Shown: in pieces, positions 37,424 through 46,678 of the stretch
Layout of the letters: each line of letters opens with the position of its first letter
How positions within the stretch are numbered: the stretch's first letter is position 1
Source: Allomuricauda sp.
GTDB taxonomy: Bacteria; Bacteroidota; Bacteroidia; Flavobacteriales; Flavobacteriaceae
Reading direction: 5' to 3'
Assembly: GCA_003712125.1 (NCBI GenBank)
Contig: RHLF01000001.1
Location: forward strand, 1,240,001 to 1,304,000
Length of the DNA stretch: 64,000 nt
Notes under the pieces: generated by a model
Told to the model about the DNA's origin: nothing
Databases searched by the model: none
The model's input: only the letters and a program-made list of their open reading frames with translations
Position numbers and translations under genes: made by a program

Positions 37424-38299
37424 ATGGCGAAATCAGACAACGAACGCAATCGTAAACCGAACAATCGAAAGGGTAACTTCAAGGGTGGCACCCCGCCCAA
37501 GGGTAGTTTTGCCGAAAAAGCGAACCGTTATGCTGCAGAACGGAAAAAACCCAAATCCAAACCCAAAACAAAAAGCAATTCAGATCCCGATTTAATTCGA
37601 CTGAACAAGTACATTGCCAATGCAGGTATTTGTTCCCGAAGGGAGGCAGACACCTTTATCGCTGCTGGGCAGGTTACGGTAAATGGTAAAGTGGTCACTG
37701 AAATGGGGCACAAGGTCAAGCGAACCGATGATGTTCGGTTTGATGGTAAACGATTGAACCCTGAGAAGAAAGAATATGTGCTGTTGAACAAACCCAAAAA
37801 CTTTATTACCACAACCCGAGATGAAAGAGGTAGGAGAACGGTAATGGAATTGGTGAGCAGTGCTTCCAACAACCGCCTTTACCCAGTAGGACGATTGGAC
37901 CGTAATACTACCGGATTATTACTTTTTACCAATGATGGTGATTTGGCCAAAAAACTGACCCATCCCAAACATGGGGTACGCAAAATATACCATGTGCATT
38001 TGGATAAAAACGTGACCATTGCGGATATACGTAAGATTCGTGAAGGCCTAGAGTTGGAAGATGGAACTATTGAAGTCGATGAGGTTGATTACGTTACCGG
38101 AACTACAAAAAAGGAGGTGGGTATCGAAATTCATTCGGGTCGTAACCGTATCGTCCGCCGCATTTTTGAACATTTGGGGTATGAGGTCTCGAAACTGGAC
38201 CGGGTAGTTTTTGCAGGGCTAACCAAAAAAGACCTGCCACGCGGTCACTGGCGTTTTCTGACGGAACAGGAGGTCATTAATTTGGGAATGATCAAATAA
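37424..38299 (+). CDS. RsuA/RluB-type pseudouridine synthase
   Basis: 291 aa from ATG 37424. The track start at 37373 is a TTG whose extra codons overlay the promoter. A basic, Asn/Lys-rich N-terminal tail (about 1-60) precedes an S4 RNA-binding domain (RLNKYIANAGICSRREADTF) and the catalytic domain. The catalytic Asp is in YPVGRLDRNTTGLLLFTNDG; HSGRNRIVRRIFEHLG is the family C-terminal motif. It should isomerise a uridine in 23S or 16S rRNA, by homology with RluB. The basic tail is common in Bacteroidota homologues. Confidence 0.92.
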   Translation: MAKSDNERNRKPNNRKGNFKGGTPPKGSFAEKANRYAAERKKPKSKPKTKSNSDPDLIRLNKYIANAGICSRREADTFIAAGQVTVNGKVVTEMGHKVKRTDDVRFDGKRLNPEKKEYVLLNKPKNFITTTRDERGRRTVMELVSSASNNRLYPVGRLDRNTTGLLLFTNDGDLAKKLTHPKHGVRKIYHVHLDKNVTIADIRKIREGLELEDGTIEVDEVDYVTGTTKKEVGIEIHSGRNRIVRRIFEHLGYEVSKLDRVVFAGLTKKDLPRGHWRFLTEQEVINLGMIK

Positions 38300-38330
38300 T
38301 AGCACTTCTAGAAAAGTTCCAAGTAATGCG

Positions 38331-39620
38331 TTAATTGGACTTTAAAACTTTGTCCATTTTAGATTGAATCTCATCTAAGCATAGATTACCAATACTGCCC
38401 TCGTGGGTATGTTTGCCATCTCTCTTTGGTTGGAAATTGCCATTTTCGATGGCCTTGCCCATGGTTTTGTAGGCATCTCGAAAAGGCATTCCGCTCTTCA
38501 CCATTTCGTTCAATGTATCCACACTAAAGAGATAGTCATACTTTGGGTCTTCTAAAATGGTTGTATTTACCTTGATTTTTTTGAGACTAAAAATCATCAA
38601 TTCCAGGCAGGCCTTCATATCCTGTAAGGCAGGCACAATGATTTCCTTGACCAATTGCAGGTCACGGTGATACCCGCTGGGCAGGTTGTTGGTGATTAGA
38701 GCCAATTCGTTGGGAACAGCCTGTATCTTATTGCATTTTGCCCGAATGAGTTCAAAAACATCAGGGTTTTTTTTATGGGGCATAATACTGCTGCCCGTAG
38801 TCAATTCATTGGGGAATGTTATGAAATCAAAATTCTGGCTCATATAGAGCGTGATATCCATAGCAAATTTGGACAGTGTTGCAGCAATACTAGAAATCCC
38901 ATAAGCCGTAGCTTTTTCAACCTTTCCACGACCCATTTGTGCCGCCACTACATTGTATTTTAGGGTTTCGAAACCCATTTCTTTGGTTGTAAAGTTCCTG
39001 TCTATAGGGAAGGAGCTACCATATCCTGCTGCGCTGCCCAATGGATTTTGATCGGCAGTTTTATAGGCGGCCTGAACAAAGTAGAGATCGTCTATGAGGC
39101 TTTCGGCATAGGCGGAAAACCACAAACCAAAAGAAGAAGGCATGGCAATTTGCAAGTGTGTATAGCCGGGCAGCAATACCTTCTGATGCTTTTCGGCCAA
39201 CTTTAACAATTGGTCAAACAAGTTTTTTACTTGATTTTTAATTTCTGCCAATTCATCTTTTAGGTAAAGCTGCATAGCCACCAATACTTGATCGTTTCGA
39301 GATCTTGCGGTATGAATCTTTTTACCAATATCCCCCAATTTTTTGGTGAGCAAGAACTCGATTTTCGAGTGCATGTCCTCAAAATCCTCTTCAATTGTGA
39401 ATTTGCCTTTTTCGATTTGTTTAGCAATGACATTCAATTCTTTGATCAATGCTTGACCTTCTTCTTCGGAAATCAACCCAACTTGTGCCAGCATTTTGGC
39501 GTGGGCCTTAGAAGCAATCACGTCATATTTCGCTAGGACCAAGTCAAGTTCACGGTCATTGCCGACAGTAAATTGGTCTATTTTTTTATCAGTGCTAAAA
39601 CCTTTATCCCAGAGTTTCAT
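38331..39620 (-). CDS. argH: Argininosuccinate lyase
   Basis: 429 aa, slightly shorter than the roughly 460 aa of proteobacterial ArgH. The fumarase/aspartase signature GSSIMPHKKNPDVFE is intact, as are HTARSRNDQVLVAM near residue 100 and GYTHLQIAMPSSFG with the catalytic His. It splits argininosuccinate into arginine and fumarate, the last step of the pathway. It is the last gene of the arginine operon; its start overlaps the argE stop by 4 bases. Confidence 0.95.
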   Translation of the reverse strand: MKLWDKGFSTDKKIDQFTVGNDRELDLVLAKYDVIASKAHAKMLAQVGLISEEEGQALIKELNVIAKQIEKGKFTIEEDFEDMHSKIEFLLTKKLGDIGKKIHTARSRNDQVLVAMQLYLKDELAEIKNQVKNLFDQLLKLAEKHQKVLLPGYTHLQIAMPSSFGLWFSAYAESLIDDLYFVQAAYKTADQNPLGSAAGYGSSFPIDRNFTTKEMGFETLKYNVVAAQMGRGKVEKATAYGISSIAATLSKFAMDITLYMSQNFDFITFPNELTTGSSIMPHKKNPDVFELIRAKCNKIQAVPNELALITNNLPSGYHRDLQLVKEIIVPALQDMKACLELMIFSLKKIKVNTTILEDPKYDYLFSVDTLNEMVKSGMPFRDAYKTMGKAIENGNFQPKRDGKHTHEGSIGNLCLDEIQSKMDKVLKSN

Positions 39621-40687
39621 TTTAAAAATCCTTCTAAAATATCAATGTAGAGCCCAACGGCTTCTTTTACTTCGTGTACATAAATAAATTCATCGGCCGA
39701 ATGCGACCGTGGGCTATGGCCCGGACCAAGTTTGAGCGACATGCAACTTAATTCAGCTTGATCTGAAAGCGTTGGCGAGCCATAGGTTTCACGTCCCAAT
39801 GCAATACCAGATTGTACCAGGGGATGTTCAATGGGTATGGAAGAGCTGCTCAGGTTAAGTGACCTCGGGGTCAATTGACAAGGGGCTTCCTTTTGTAAGA
39901 TCTCATTTATTTCTTCGTTGGTATAGCAATCATTAACCCGGGTGTCAATGACCAACTCCACATCAGCGGGTACCACATTGTGTTGACTGCCCGCCTTTAT
40001 TTGTGTAACGGTCATTTTTACGGGTCCCAAGACATCAGAAACCTTTTCAAATCGATAATTTTTGAACCAATCCAATACCTTAATGGTGTTGTAAATAGCA
40101 TTATTATCGTTTGGGTGTGCAGCATGCGAGGGCGTGCCCGATACTTTTCCCTCGAACACAACCAGACCTTTTTCGGCAATGGCCAACTGCATTTCAGTGG
40201 GTTCACCAACAATGGCCACATCAATGGGCGGTAAAATGGGTAATAAGGCTGAAATACTTTTATCTCCGGCATCTTCTTCTTCGGCTGTGGCACTCATAAT
40301 AATATTGTAGCTGAGGTCTTCGCGATCATAGAAATGTACGAAAGTGGCCAAGAGCGAGCACAGGGCTCCACCGGCGTCATTGCTTCCCAACCCGTACAGT
40401 TTGCCATCTTCAATATGGGGGTTAAAGGGGTCTTTGGTATATCCAGAATTTGGCTTTACCGTATCATGATGCGAGTTCAACAAAAGATTTGGTTTGCTTT
40501 CATCATAATGCTTGTTGAAGGCATAGATATTGTTGTACTGACGCTTGGTTTCAACACCAAATTTCTCGAGCCACGTAGCAATGGCTTCTGCCGTTTCATC
40601 TTCCTCTTCCGAAAAAGATGGAATAGAAATTAATTGTTGCAATAGGGCCAAGGTCTCTTCGGCCAATGTTTTTTTATCAATTTTCAT
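39617..40687 (-). CDS. argE: M20 deacylase of arginine synthesis (ArgE-type, N-acyl-citrulline/ornithine)
   Basis: 356 aa metallopeptidase-like enzyme. Metal ligands and catalytic residues are visible: LLLNSHHDTVKPN, GLGSNDAGGALCS, SATAEEEDAGDKS and VGEPTEMQLAIAEKG. In organisms with ArgF' the substrate is N-acetyl- or N-succinyl-citrulline rather than N-acetylornithine, so this enzyme probably deacylates acyl-citrulline before ArgG. Overlaps argB and argH by 4 bases each, which indicates tight coupling. Confidence 0.88.
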   Translation of the reverse strand: MKIDKKTLAEETLALLQQLISIPSFSEEEDETAEAIATWLEKFGVETKRQYNNIYAFNKHYDESKPNLLLNSHHDTVKPNSGYTKDPFNPHIEDGKLYGLGSNDAGGALCSLLATFVHFYDREDLSYNIIMSATAEEEDAGDKSISALLPILPPIDVAIVGEPTEMQLAIAEKGLVVFEGKVSGTPSHAAHPNDNNAIYNTIKVLDWFKNYRFEKVSDVLGPVKMTVTQIKAGSQHNVVPADVELVIDTRVNDCYTNEEINEILQKEAPCQLTPRSLNLSSSSIPIEHPLVQSGIALGRETYGSPTLSDQAELSCMSLKLGPGHSPRSHSADEFIYVHEVKEAVGLYIDILEGFLK

Positions 40688-41463
40688 AACACCAGTTGTG
40701 TATAATTGGATGTCGATTTTTCGAACAAGCCTAAATTGCCAATCCGAACTTCTTTGACCCCATGTTCCAGGGCTTCAAAACAGTTATGCAATTTAGGAAG
40801 CATTCCGTCAGCAATTTTTCCATGCTCGATTAATTTTTGATAGGTGATGGAATCAATTTTAGGAATTACCGAATTTTTATCCGCTATGTTTTCCAAAACC
40901 CCATTCAATTCAAAACAATAATTAAGAGTTATGTCAAATTGATTGCTTAATCCTGTTGCCACCGTTGAAGCAATAGTATCGGCATTGGTATTTAATAATT
41001 GACCTTTCGTGTCATGGGTCAAAGCACAAAAAATAGGGGTAAGCCCCAGGTTTAATAGAGCAGCTATTGATGGGCCGTTTATAGTGTGCACATCTCCCGC
41101 AAAACCATAATCAATTTCCTTAATGGGACGCTTGTGCGCTTCAATAACATTGGCGTCTGCGCCACTCATTCCAATCGCATTGGTACCCAGTGCCTGAAGC
41201 TTTGCCACAATATTTTTATTGACCAAGCCCCCGTACACCATGGTCACTACCTCAAGGGTTTCGACATCGGTAATTCGCCGCCCATGTATCATTTTCGGTT
41301 GAATACCCAATCTGTGCAACAGTTCGGTAGCTTTCTTTCCGCCGCCGTGAACCAAAATCTTTTTCCCATCTACCTGAGAAAACAAACGGAGGAACTGTTG
41401 AAGTGCATCCTTTTCTTCAATGATGGCGCCCCCTATTTTAAATATGTTGAGTTTACTCACCAT
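40684..41463 (-). CDS. argB: N-acylglutamate kinase (acetylglutamate kinase family)
   Basis: 259 aa, amino acid kinase fold. Motifs: NIFKIGGAIIEE at the N-terminus, ILVHGGGKKATELLHRLGI for phosphate binding, then GMSGADANVIEAH and NTNADTIASTVATGL. It phosphorylates the gamma-carboxyl of N-acylglutamate. In Bacteroides relatives the acyl group is succinyl, so the acyl specificity should not be assumed to be acetyl. Its start overlaps the end of the 61-aa membrane protein gene by 11 bases. Confidence 0.93.
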   Translation of the reverse strand: MVSKLNIFKIGGAIIEEKDALQQFLRLFSQVDGKKILVHGGGKKATELLHRLGIQPKMIHGRRITDVETLEVVTMVYGGLVNKNIVAKLQALGTNAIGMSGADANVIEAHKRPIKEIDYGFAGDVHTINGPSIAALLNLGLTPIFCALTHDTKGQLLNTNADTIASTVATGLSNQFDITLNYCFELNGVLENIADKNSVIPKIDSITYQKLIEHGKIADGMLPKLHNCFEALEHGVKEVRIGNLGLFEKSTSNYTQLVL

Positions 41464-41638
41464 CTTTATTGGATTGGTTAAGCGATAGTATCATCGACAG
41501 GATCAGAAAAAACATGGATACCGGCAATAGCAGGTCTTTCCAATTGAAATTCTCATAATCGATTTCCATTAGATGAACAATGATTAAGATTACGGCCAAG
41601 CCAATTAAACCATATCTGAACTTATTGCTGTTAAACAT
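41453..41638 (-). CDS. Small two-helix membrane protein inside the arginine operon
   Basis: 61 aa. Two hydrophobic segments, YGLIGLAVILIIVHLME (about 9-25) and LLLPVSMFFLILSMILSL (about 36-53), with basic flanks at both ends. It fills the gap between argF' and argB exactly: 18 bases after the argF' stop and overlapping argB by 11 bases (GATGGTGAGTAA contains the argB ATG). This position makes it a real gene rather than a shadow. No known family is recognised. A role in coupling or in transport of an intermediate is conceivable but unsupported. Confidence 0.7.
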   Translation of the reverse strand: MFNSNKFRYGLIGLAVILIIVHLMEIDYENFNWKDLLLPVSMFFLILSMILSLNQSNKDGE

Positions 41639-41656
41639 TTTGGTTTCTCAGTTTAT

Positions 41657-42595
41657 TTATAATGCTGTTAATAGTTCTTTCAACACCAATTGTGCTGCCC
41701 ATGTTCTGTTATTGGCTTGGTCAATAACCAAGCTTTGTGCGCTGTCTAAAACTGCATCTTCAACAACAATATTTCTACGAACCGGCAGGCAATGCATGAA
41801 TTTTGCCTTGCCCAGTTTCTTTTTTGTCATCATCCAGGTGGGGTCATGCTGTAAAACCTTACCATATTCCGTATAGCTACTCCAGTTTTTCACATAGACA
41901 AAGTTCGCATTTTCAAGTGCCTTTTCTTGATCATTCACAATCTTACATCCATTTGTGATTTCAGGATTCAACTCATAACCAGGAGGATGTGTAATAACAA
42001 AATCCGCATCTTGCTTTTTCATCATGGCAATGAACGAATTGGCGACCGCATGGGGCAATGCCTTGGGATGCGGTGCCCATGACAACACTACTTTGGGTTT
42101 GCCATTAATTCTGTTTTCTTCAAGCGTAATGGCATCTGCCAGGGCTTGTAAGGGGTGTGCTACAGAACTTTCCATATTCACCACAGGAATTGTTGCGTAT
42201 TTTTTGAAACCATTTAAGACCACTTCTGCTTCATCTTGCTCTTTATTGACAAGTCCTGCAAAAGCACGGATGGCAACAATATCTGCATATTGCGAAACCA
42301 CCTGCGCCGCCTCCCGAATATGTTCGGATTTGCCTTGGTTCATTATAGCACCCTCTTCAAATTCAAGTTGCCATCCTTCAGCACCAAAATTCATGACTAT
42401 GACATTCAATCCTAAGTTTGTAGCTGCTTTTTGAGTGCTCAACCGTGTGCGTAGACTATTATTGAAAAATAGCAGACAAATGGTTTTTCTTTTGCCCAAT
42501 TCTTGTAATGCATAGGGGTCTTTTTTAAGTTTAATAGCTTGCTTCACTGCCATATGAAGGTCCCCCAAATCGCTTATGTTCAAATAGTGCTTCAT
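41657..42595 (-). CDS. argF': N-acyl-ornithine carbamoyltransferase, probably succinyl-type
   Basis: 312 aa, aspartate/ornithine carbamoyltransferase fold. Carbamoyl phosphate motifs: LFFNNSLRTRLSTQKAA (SxRTR), SVAHPLQALADA (HPxQ) and FMHCLPVRRNI (HCLP). The 80s-loop segment EEGAIMNQGKSEHIREAAQV corresponds to the specificity loop of acetyl/succinyl-ornithine enzymes. The residue before EH, which is Glu in the Xanthomonas acetyl enzyme and Pro in the Bacteroides succinyl enzyme (from memory), is Ser here, which favours succinylornithine. Overlaps argD by 4 bases. Confidence 0.9.
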   Translation of the reverse strand: MKHYLNISDLGDLHMAVKQAIKLKKDPYALQELGKRKTICLLFFNNSLRTRLSTQKAATNLGLNVIVMNFGAEGWQLEFEEGAIMNQGKSEHIREAAQVVSQYADIVAIRAFAGLVNKEQDEAEVVLNGFKKYATIPVVNMESSVAHPLQALADAITLEENRINGKPKVVLSWAPHPKALPHAVANSFIAMMKKQDADFVITHPPGYELNPEITNGCKIVNDQEKALENANFVYVKNWSSYTEYGKVLQHDPTWMMTKKKLGKAKFMHCLPVRRNIVVEDAVLDSAQSLVIDQANNRTWAAQLVLKELLTAL

Positions 42596-43719
42596 GATAA
42601 TTCTTGAATCAATTTATCGAAGAACAAATCGATATGTTCTTTAGTTATGGTTAATGCAGGTAAAAAGCGCAGTAATTTTTTGTTGGCCGAACCGCCCGTG
42701 AATAGGCGTTGGTTGTGAATTAAATTTTTTCGCAACGCTCCAACCTCAGCGTCAAACTCCAATCCCAACATCAATCCTCGCCCTTTAACCTTCTTCAACG
42801 CTGAAATATGAGCGGCCCTATTTTTGAAATACGTCTCCAATTGAGCTGCGTTTTCGATCAATTCCTCTTTTTCCAAAACTTCCAAAACGGCTAAGGTGGC
42901 GACACAGGCTAAATGGTTGCCACCAAAGGTTGTTCCCAGTTGACCATACCAGGGTTTGAATTTCTCATGGATTAAGATACCACCAACAGGAAAGCCGTTT
43001 CCCATGCCTTTTGCCATGGAAATGATATCCGGTTCAATGCCGTGATGTTGAAAAGCAAAAAACTTTCCACTTCTTCCAAAACCAGATTGTACTTCATCTG
43101 CAATTAGGACCACTCCATGTTCTTTGCACTTTTGGGCGATGAACACATAAAATTCCGTGGTCGGTTCATCAAGACCGCCCACCCCTTGTATCGATTCTAT
43201 GATTACCGCACAATGGTCCCCACCGGCGATTACTTTTTCGAAGGTTTCAAAATCATTTAAGGGTACGAAGTCAACCTGTTGTTGCCTGTTGAGGGGCGCA
43301 TTGATTTTTGGATTATCGGTGGCCGCAACCGCAGCTGAAGTCCGTCCGTGAAAACTGTTTTTAAAGGCAATTACTTTTGATTTGCCTGTATGAAAAGAAG
43401 CCATTTTTAAGGCATTTTCATTGGCTTCGGCCCCAGAACTGCACAAAAACAGTTGGTAATCGCGGCATCCGGAAACAGCACCCAGTTTTTCAGCCAACTC
43501 GAGTTGCAAAGGATTTTTAATCGAATTGCTGTAAAAGGCCATTTGGTTTAATTGCTCGGTCAGCCTTGTCACATAATGGGGATGTGAATGTCCGATGGAT
43601 ATTACTGCGTGACCCCCATAAAAATCCAGATAGGTTTGACCCCGCTCATCGGTTAGCTCGATTCCTTGTGCAGAAACAGGGGTAATGTCATAAAGTGGAT
43701 ATACATCAAATAGTCTCAT
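42592..43719 (-). CDS. argD: N-acylornithine aminotransferase
   Basis: 375 aa class III PLP aminotransferase. Seen: YLDFYGGHAVISIGHSHPHY at the N-terminus, CSSGAEANENALKMASFHTG, the PLP-phosphate Asp in LIADEVQSGFGRSGKF, the Schiff-base Lys in ISMAKGMGNGFPVGG, and TFGGNHLACVATLAVLE. It converts N-acylglutamate semialdehyde to N-acylornithine using glutamate. Overlaps the proC and argF' genes by 4 bases each, which supports co-translation in the arginine operon. Confidence 0.94.
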   Translation of the reverse strand: MRLFDVYPLYDITPVSAQGIELTDERGQTYLDFYGGHAVISIGHSHPHYVTRLTEQLNQMAFYSNSIKNPLQLELAEKLGAVSGCRDYQLFLCSSGAEANENALKMASFHTGKSKVIAFKNSFHGRTSAAVAATDNPKINAPLNRQQQVDFVPLNDFETFEKVIAGGDHCAVIIESIQGVGGLDEPTTEFYVFIAQKCKEHGVVLIADEVQSGFGRSGKFFAFQHHGIEPDIISMAKGMGNGFPVGGILIHEKFKPWYGQLGTTFGGNHLACVATLAVLEVLEKEELIENAAQLETYFKNRAAHISALKKVKGRGLMLGLEFDAEVGALRKNLIHNQRLFTGGSANKKLLRFLPALTITKEHIDLFFDKLIQELS

Positions 43720-44510
43720 GCTTCCCTGATTTCGCTGATTTTCTTGTATGAAGTAACAATTCCTTGAATAAGCGAAGAGCTTAAGCCTTGATGCTCCATT
43801 TCGTTCAAGCCCTCAATGGTACATCCTTTTGGGGTGGTTACCCGATCAATTTCTTGTTCGGGGTGACTACCGGATTCCACCAAAAGATTTGCAGCTCCGT
43901 TGCAAGTATGCATGGCCAATTCCTGTGCCTCTTTAGCATCAAAACCCAATTGTATGGCCCCTTGGGTAGTAGCACGTATCAATCGCATCCAAAATGCAAT
44001 TCCACTGGCACAAATAACCGTTGCGGCTTGCATCTGCTCCTCTGGTATTTCCATAGAATGCCCCATACGGTTAAAAATTGCCTTGGCCAATTCGATTCGT
44101 TTTTTGCCCAGCTCATTGCTGCAAATGCAGGTCATGCTCTTACCTACCGATATGGCGGTATTGGGCATGCTTCGAATGATGTTTTTGTCCGCTCCAATAA
44201 TGGATTCCATTCGGGCAATACCAAACCCGGTAATGGTGCTGATGACCACATGATTTTCGGTGAGCAAATCCTTGATGTCATGGAGAATGGCTTCGAAATG
44301 TCCTGGTTGTACGGCGAAAATCAATATGTCTGAGTTTTTAACGGCTACCGCATTATCGGTGGTCAAGGTTACATTGCCATACTTTTCGAACTCCTTGATT
44401 TCGGTTATATTCCTTTTGGTCAGATACATCGTGGTGGCACCGTTGCTGTGCAAAATTCCTTTTGCGATCGACAACCCTAAATTACCAGCTCCTATTATTG
44501 CTATTTTCAT
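43716..44510 (-). CDS. proC: Pyrroline-5-carboxylate reductase
   Basis: 264 aa. NAD(P)-binding Rossmann motif IAIIGAGNLGLSIAKGIL at the N-terminus; SMPNTAISVGKSMTCI and the C-terminal VTTPKGCTIEGLNEMEHQG are the P5CR signatures. It makes proline from pyrroline-5-carboxylate. Its place between argC and argD is common in Flavobacteriaceae and links proline and arginine synthesis, which share glutamate semialdehyde chemistry. The 181-aa plus-strand ORF opposite is a shadow. Confidence 0.93.
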   Translation of the reverse strand: MKIAIIGAGNLGLSIAKGILHSNGATTMYLTKRNITEIKEFEKYGNVTLTTDNAVAVKNSDILIFAVQPGHFEAILHDIKDLLTENHVVISTITGFGIARMESIIGADKNIIRSMPNTAISVGKSMTCICSNELGKKRIELAKAIFNRMGHSMEIPEEQMQAATVICASGIAFWMRLIRATTQGAIQLGFDAKEAQELAMHTCNGAANLLVESGSHPEQEIDRVTTPKGCTIEGLNEMEHQGLSSSLIQGIVTSYKKISEIREA

Positions 44511-44519
44511 ACTGTTTTT

Positions 44520-45494
44520 TTAAAATGCTATTGATTTCAACCTTAACCCTAATTCTTCCTCTAAACCAAAACTCAAGTTCATGTTTTGTACAGCTTGCCC
44601 CGACGCACCTTTCAATAGATTGTCAATTGCTGAAGTGATCAATAGAACGCCGTCATGTTTGTGCAAATGGAGATGACAATTGTTGGTATTTACCACCTGC
44701 TTTAGGTGAATCGGTTCTTCAGCGATATGGGTGAATGGTGCATGTTGGTAAAACGAGGTATAAATCTTTTTTGCCTGCTCTAAACTACCTTCGAATTTGG
44801 TGTAGGCTGTGGCGAGTATACCCCTTGCAAAGTTGCCCCGGTTTGGTAAAAAATGAATTTTCCCGAGACTATTTCCAAAAGTGAGTAAGCTTTCATTTAT
44901 TTCACCCAGATGTTGGTGCGTAAATGGTTTGTACCAACTCACGTTGTTGTTCCGCCAACTGAAGTGCGTTGTAGCTGATGGTTTGATTCCCGCTCCCGTA
45001 CTGCCAGTGACAGCGTTGACATGAATGTCATGCTGCAATAAATTACTATGTGCCATGGGTAACAATGCCAACTGAATGGCTGTTGCAAAGCAACCTGGGT
45101 TGGCAATGGCCCTTGCCTTTTCAATGTTGCTTTTGTTCAATTCGGGCAGTCCGTATATAAATTGACTGGTTCCAAAATTGGAATTTTCCAGTAATCTAAA
45201 ATCATTGCTCAGGTCAATAACCAAGGTCTCTGAGGAAAATGGATTTTCTTTTAAAAATTGGGTTGAATTGCCATGGCCAAGACATAGAAAGACCACATCC
45301 ACCTCTTGGTTAATGGCTCCCGAAAAAATCAATTCCGATTGCCCAATTAAATCGGGGTGGGCCAAGGCCACTGATTTTCCGGCACGTGTGGTGCTGTAAA
45401 TAAAATCGATTTCTACGGCGGGGTGGTTAATCAACAATCGAATCAACTCACCTCCTGTATAACCTGAGCCACCTATTATTCCTGCTTTAATCAT
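44520..45494 (-). CDS. argC: N-acylglutamyl-phosphate reductase
   Basis: 324 aa. The N-terminal IIGGSGYTGGELIRLLINHP is the NADP motif of ArgC, and the catalytic Cys is in AIANPGCFATAIQLAL. NAVTGSTGAGIKPS and FLPNRGNFARGILATAYTK belong to the dimerisation/catalytic domain. It reduces N-acylglutamyl phosphate to the semialdehyde. Overlaps argG by 8 bases and is followed by proC after 9 bases. Confidence 0.95.
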   Translation of the reverse strand: MIKAGIIGGSGYTGGELIRLLINHPAVEIDFIYSTTRAGKSVALAHPDLIGQSELIFSGAINQEVDVVFLCLGHGNSTQFLKENPFSSETLVIDLSNDFRLLENSNFGTSQFIYGLPELNKSNIEKARAIANPGCFATAIQLALLPMAHSNLLQHDIHVNAVTGSTGAGIKPSATTHFSWRNNNVSWYKPFTHQHLGEINESLLTFGNSLGKIHFLPNRGNFARGILATAYTKFEGSLEQAKKIYTSFYQHAPFTHIAEEPIHLKQVVNTNNCHLHLHKHDGVLLITSAIDNLLKGASGQAVQNMNLSFGLEEELGLRLKSIAF

Positions 45495-46677
45495 GATCTT
45501 GATTTACATGGTTTGCAATTTTCCCAGGATTGGAAAGAATTTTTATGAAGCCTTTGGCGTCATCTGCCGTCCAGCCCTTATTTAATTCACCATAGCTACC
45601 AAATGAGGCATTCATGAGGTCATGAGGTGAAGAAATGCCATCCAATCTAAACTGAAAGGGATATAGACTTACAAAAACAGCTCCGGAAACATTTTTTTGC
45701 GTGTCGATTAAGAAAGCCTCAATATTTCGCATAACCTCATCCAGATAGTTTCCTTCGTGTAATAACATTCCATAAAAATTACCCAGTTGTTCCTTTTGGT
45801 ACTGTTGCCATTTACTGAGCGTGTGCTTTTCCAACAAATGATGCGCCTTAATTATGATCAATGGCGCTGCCGCTTCAAAACCTACACGACCTTTGATGCC
45901 AATGATGGTATCGCCCACATGAATATCCCGGCCAATGGCATATGATGAGGCCAATGATTCCAATTTTTCAATATTTAGAACAGGATCATTTTTTTCATCG
46001 TTTAACGCCACAAGCTCCCCTTTTTCAAAAGTTAACTTTAGCTTTTTTGGTTCTTTTTGTTGCAATTGGCTAGGATAGGCCGAATCAGGCAGCGGCAAAT
46101 GGGAGGTTAAGGTCTCAGCACCTCCTACCGAAGTACCCCATAGTCCCCGATTGATAGAGTATTTTGCTTTCTCCCATGAATAATCCACTCCATTTTCCTG
46201 TAGGTACTTGATTTCTTCCTCACGAGCCAGTTTATTGTCCCTAATCGGTGTGATGATTTCGATGTCAGGTGCCAAGGTTTGAAAAATCATATCGAATCGT
46301 ACTTGGTCATTGCCAGCACCGGTACTTCCATGCGCAATGTGGCTCGCTCCCATTTTCTTTGCATGGTTGACAATTTCCACAGCTTGAACAATTCGCTCTG
46401 CACTTACCGATAGTGGGTAGGTGTTGTTCCGCAGTACATTCCCGAAGATTAGGTACTTGACCACTTTTGAATAAAAATTCTGGACAGCGTCAATCGAAGT
46501 ATATGTGCTGGCCCCAAGCGCCAACGCCTTTTCTTCTATCGCTTTGATTTCTGCCTTGGAAAACCCGCCTGTATTTACGCTAACTGCGTGTACCTCATAA
46601 CCTTCTTCTTTAGAAAGATATTTGGCGCAGTATGAGGTATCCAAACCGCCACTATAGGCTAGAACTAATTTTTTCAT
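45487..46677 (-). CDS. argG: Argininosuccinate synthase
   Basis: 396 aa. The ATP pyrophosphatase P-loop KLVLAYSGGLDTSYCAKYL opens the protein. AHGSTGAGNDQVRFDMIF is the citrulline/aspartate-binding block, and YSINRGLWGTSVGGAETL matches the family. It condenses citrulline and aspartate with ATP. It is the second gene of the operon, 1 base after the GNAT gene stop. Confidence 0.96.
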   Translation of the reverse strand: MKKLVLAYSGGLDTSYCAKYLSKEEGYEVHAVSVNTGGFSKAEIKAIEEKALALGASTYTSIDAVQNFYSKVVKYLIFGNVLRNNTYPLSVSAERIVQAVEIVNHAKKMGASHIAHGSTGAGNDQVRFDMIFQTLAPDIEIITPIRDNKLAREEEIKYLQENGVDYSWEKAKYSINRGLWGTSVGGAETLTSHLPLPDSAYPSQLQQKEPKKLKLTFEKGELVALNDEKNDPVLNIEKLESLASSYAIGRDIHVGDTIIGIKGRVGFEAAAPLIIIKAHHLLEKHTLSKWQQYQKEQLGNFYGMLLHEGNYLDEVMRNIEAFLIDTQKNVSGAVFVSLYPFQFRLDGISSPHDLMNASFGSYGELNKGWTADDAKGFIKILSNPGKIANHVNQDHD

Positions 46678-46678
46678 T

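Noticed and set aside
42024-42434. 136-aa plus-strand ORF opposite argF'
   Set aside because: Shadow of a conserved carbamoyltransferase.
43788-44333. 181-aa plus-strand ORF
   Set aside because: Antisense to proC, whose protein is clearly conserved; composition is that of a shadow frame.
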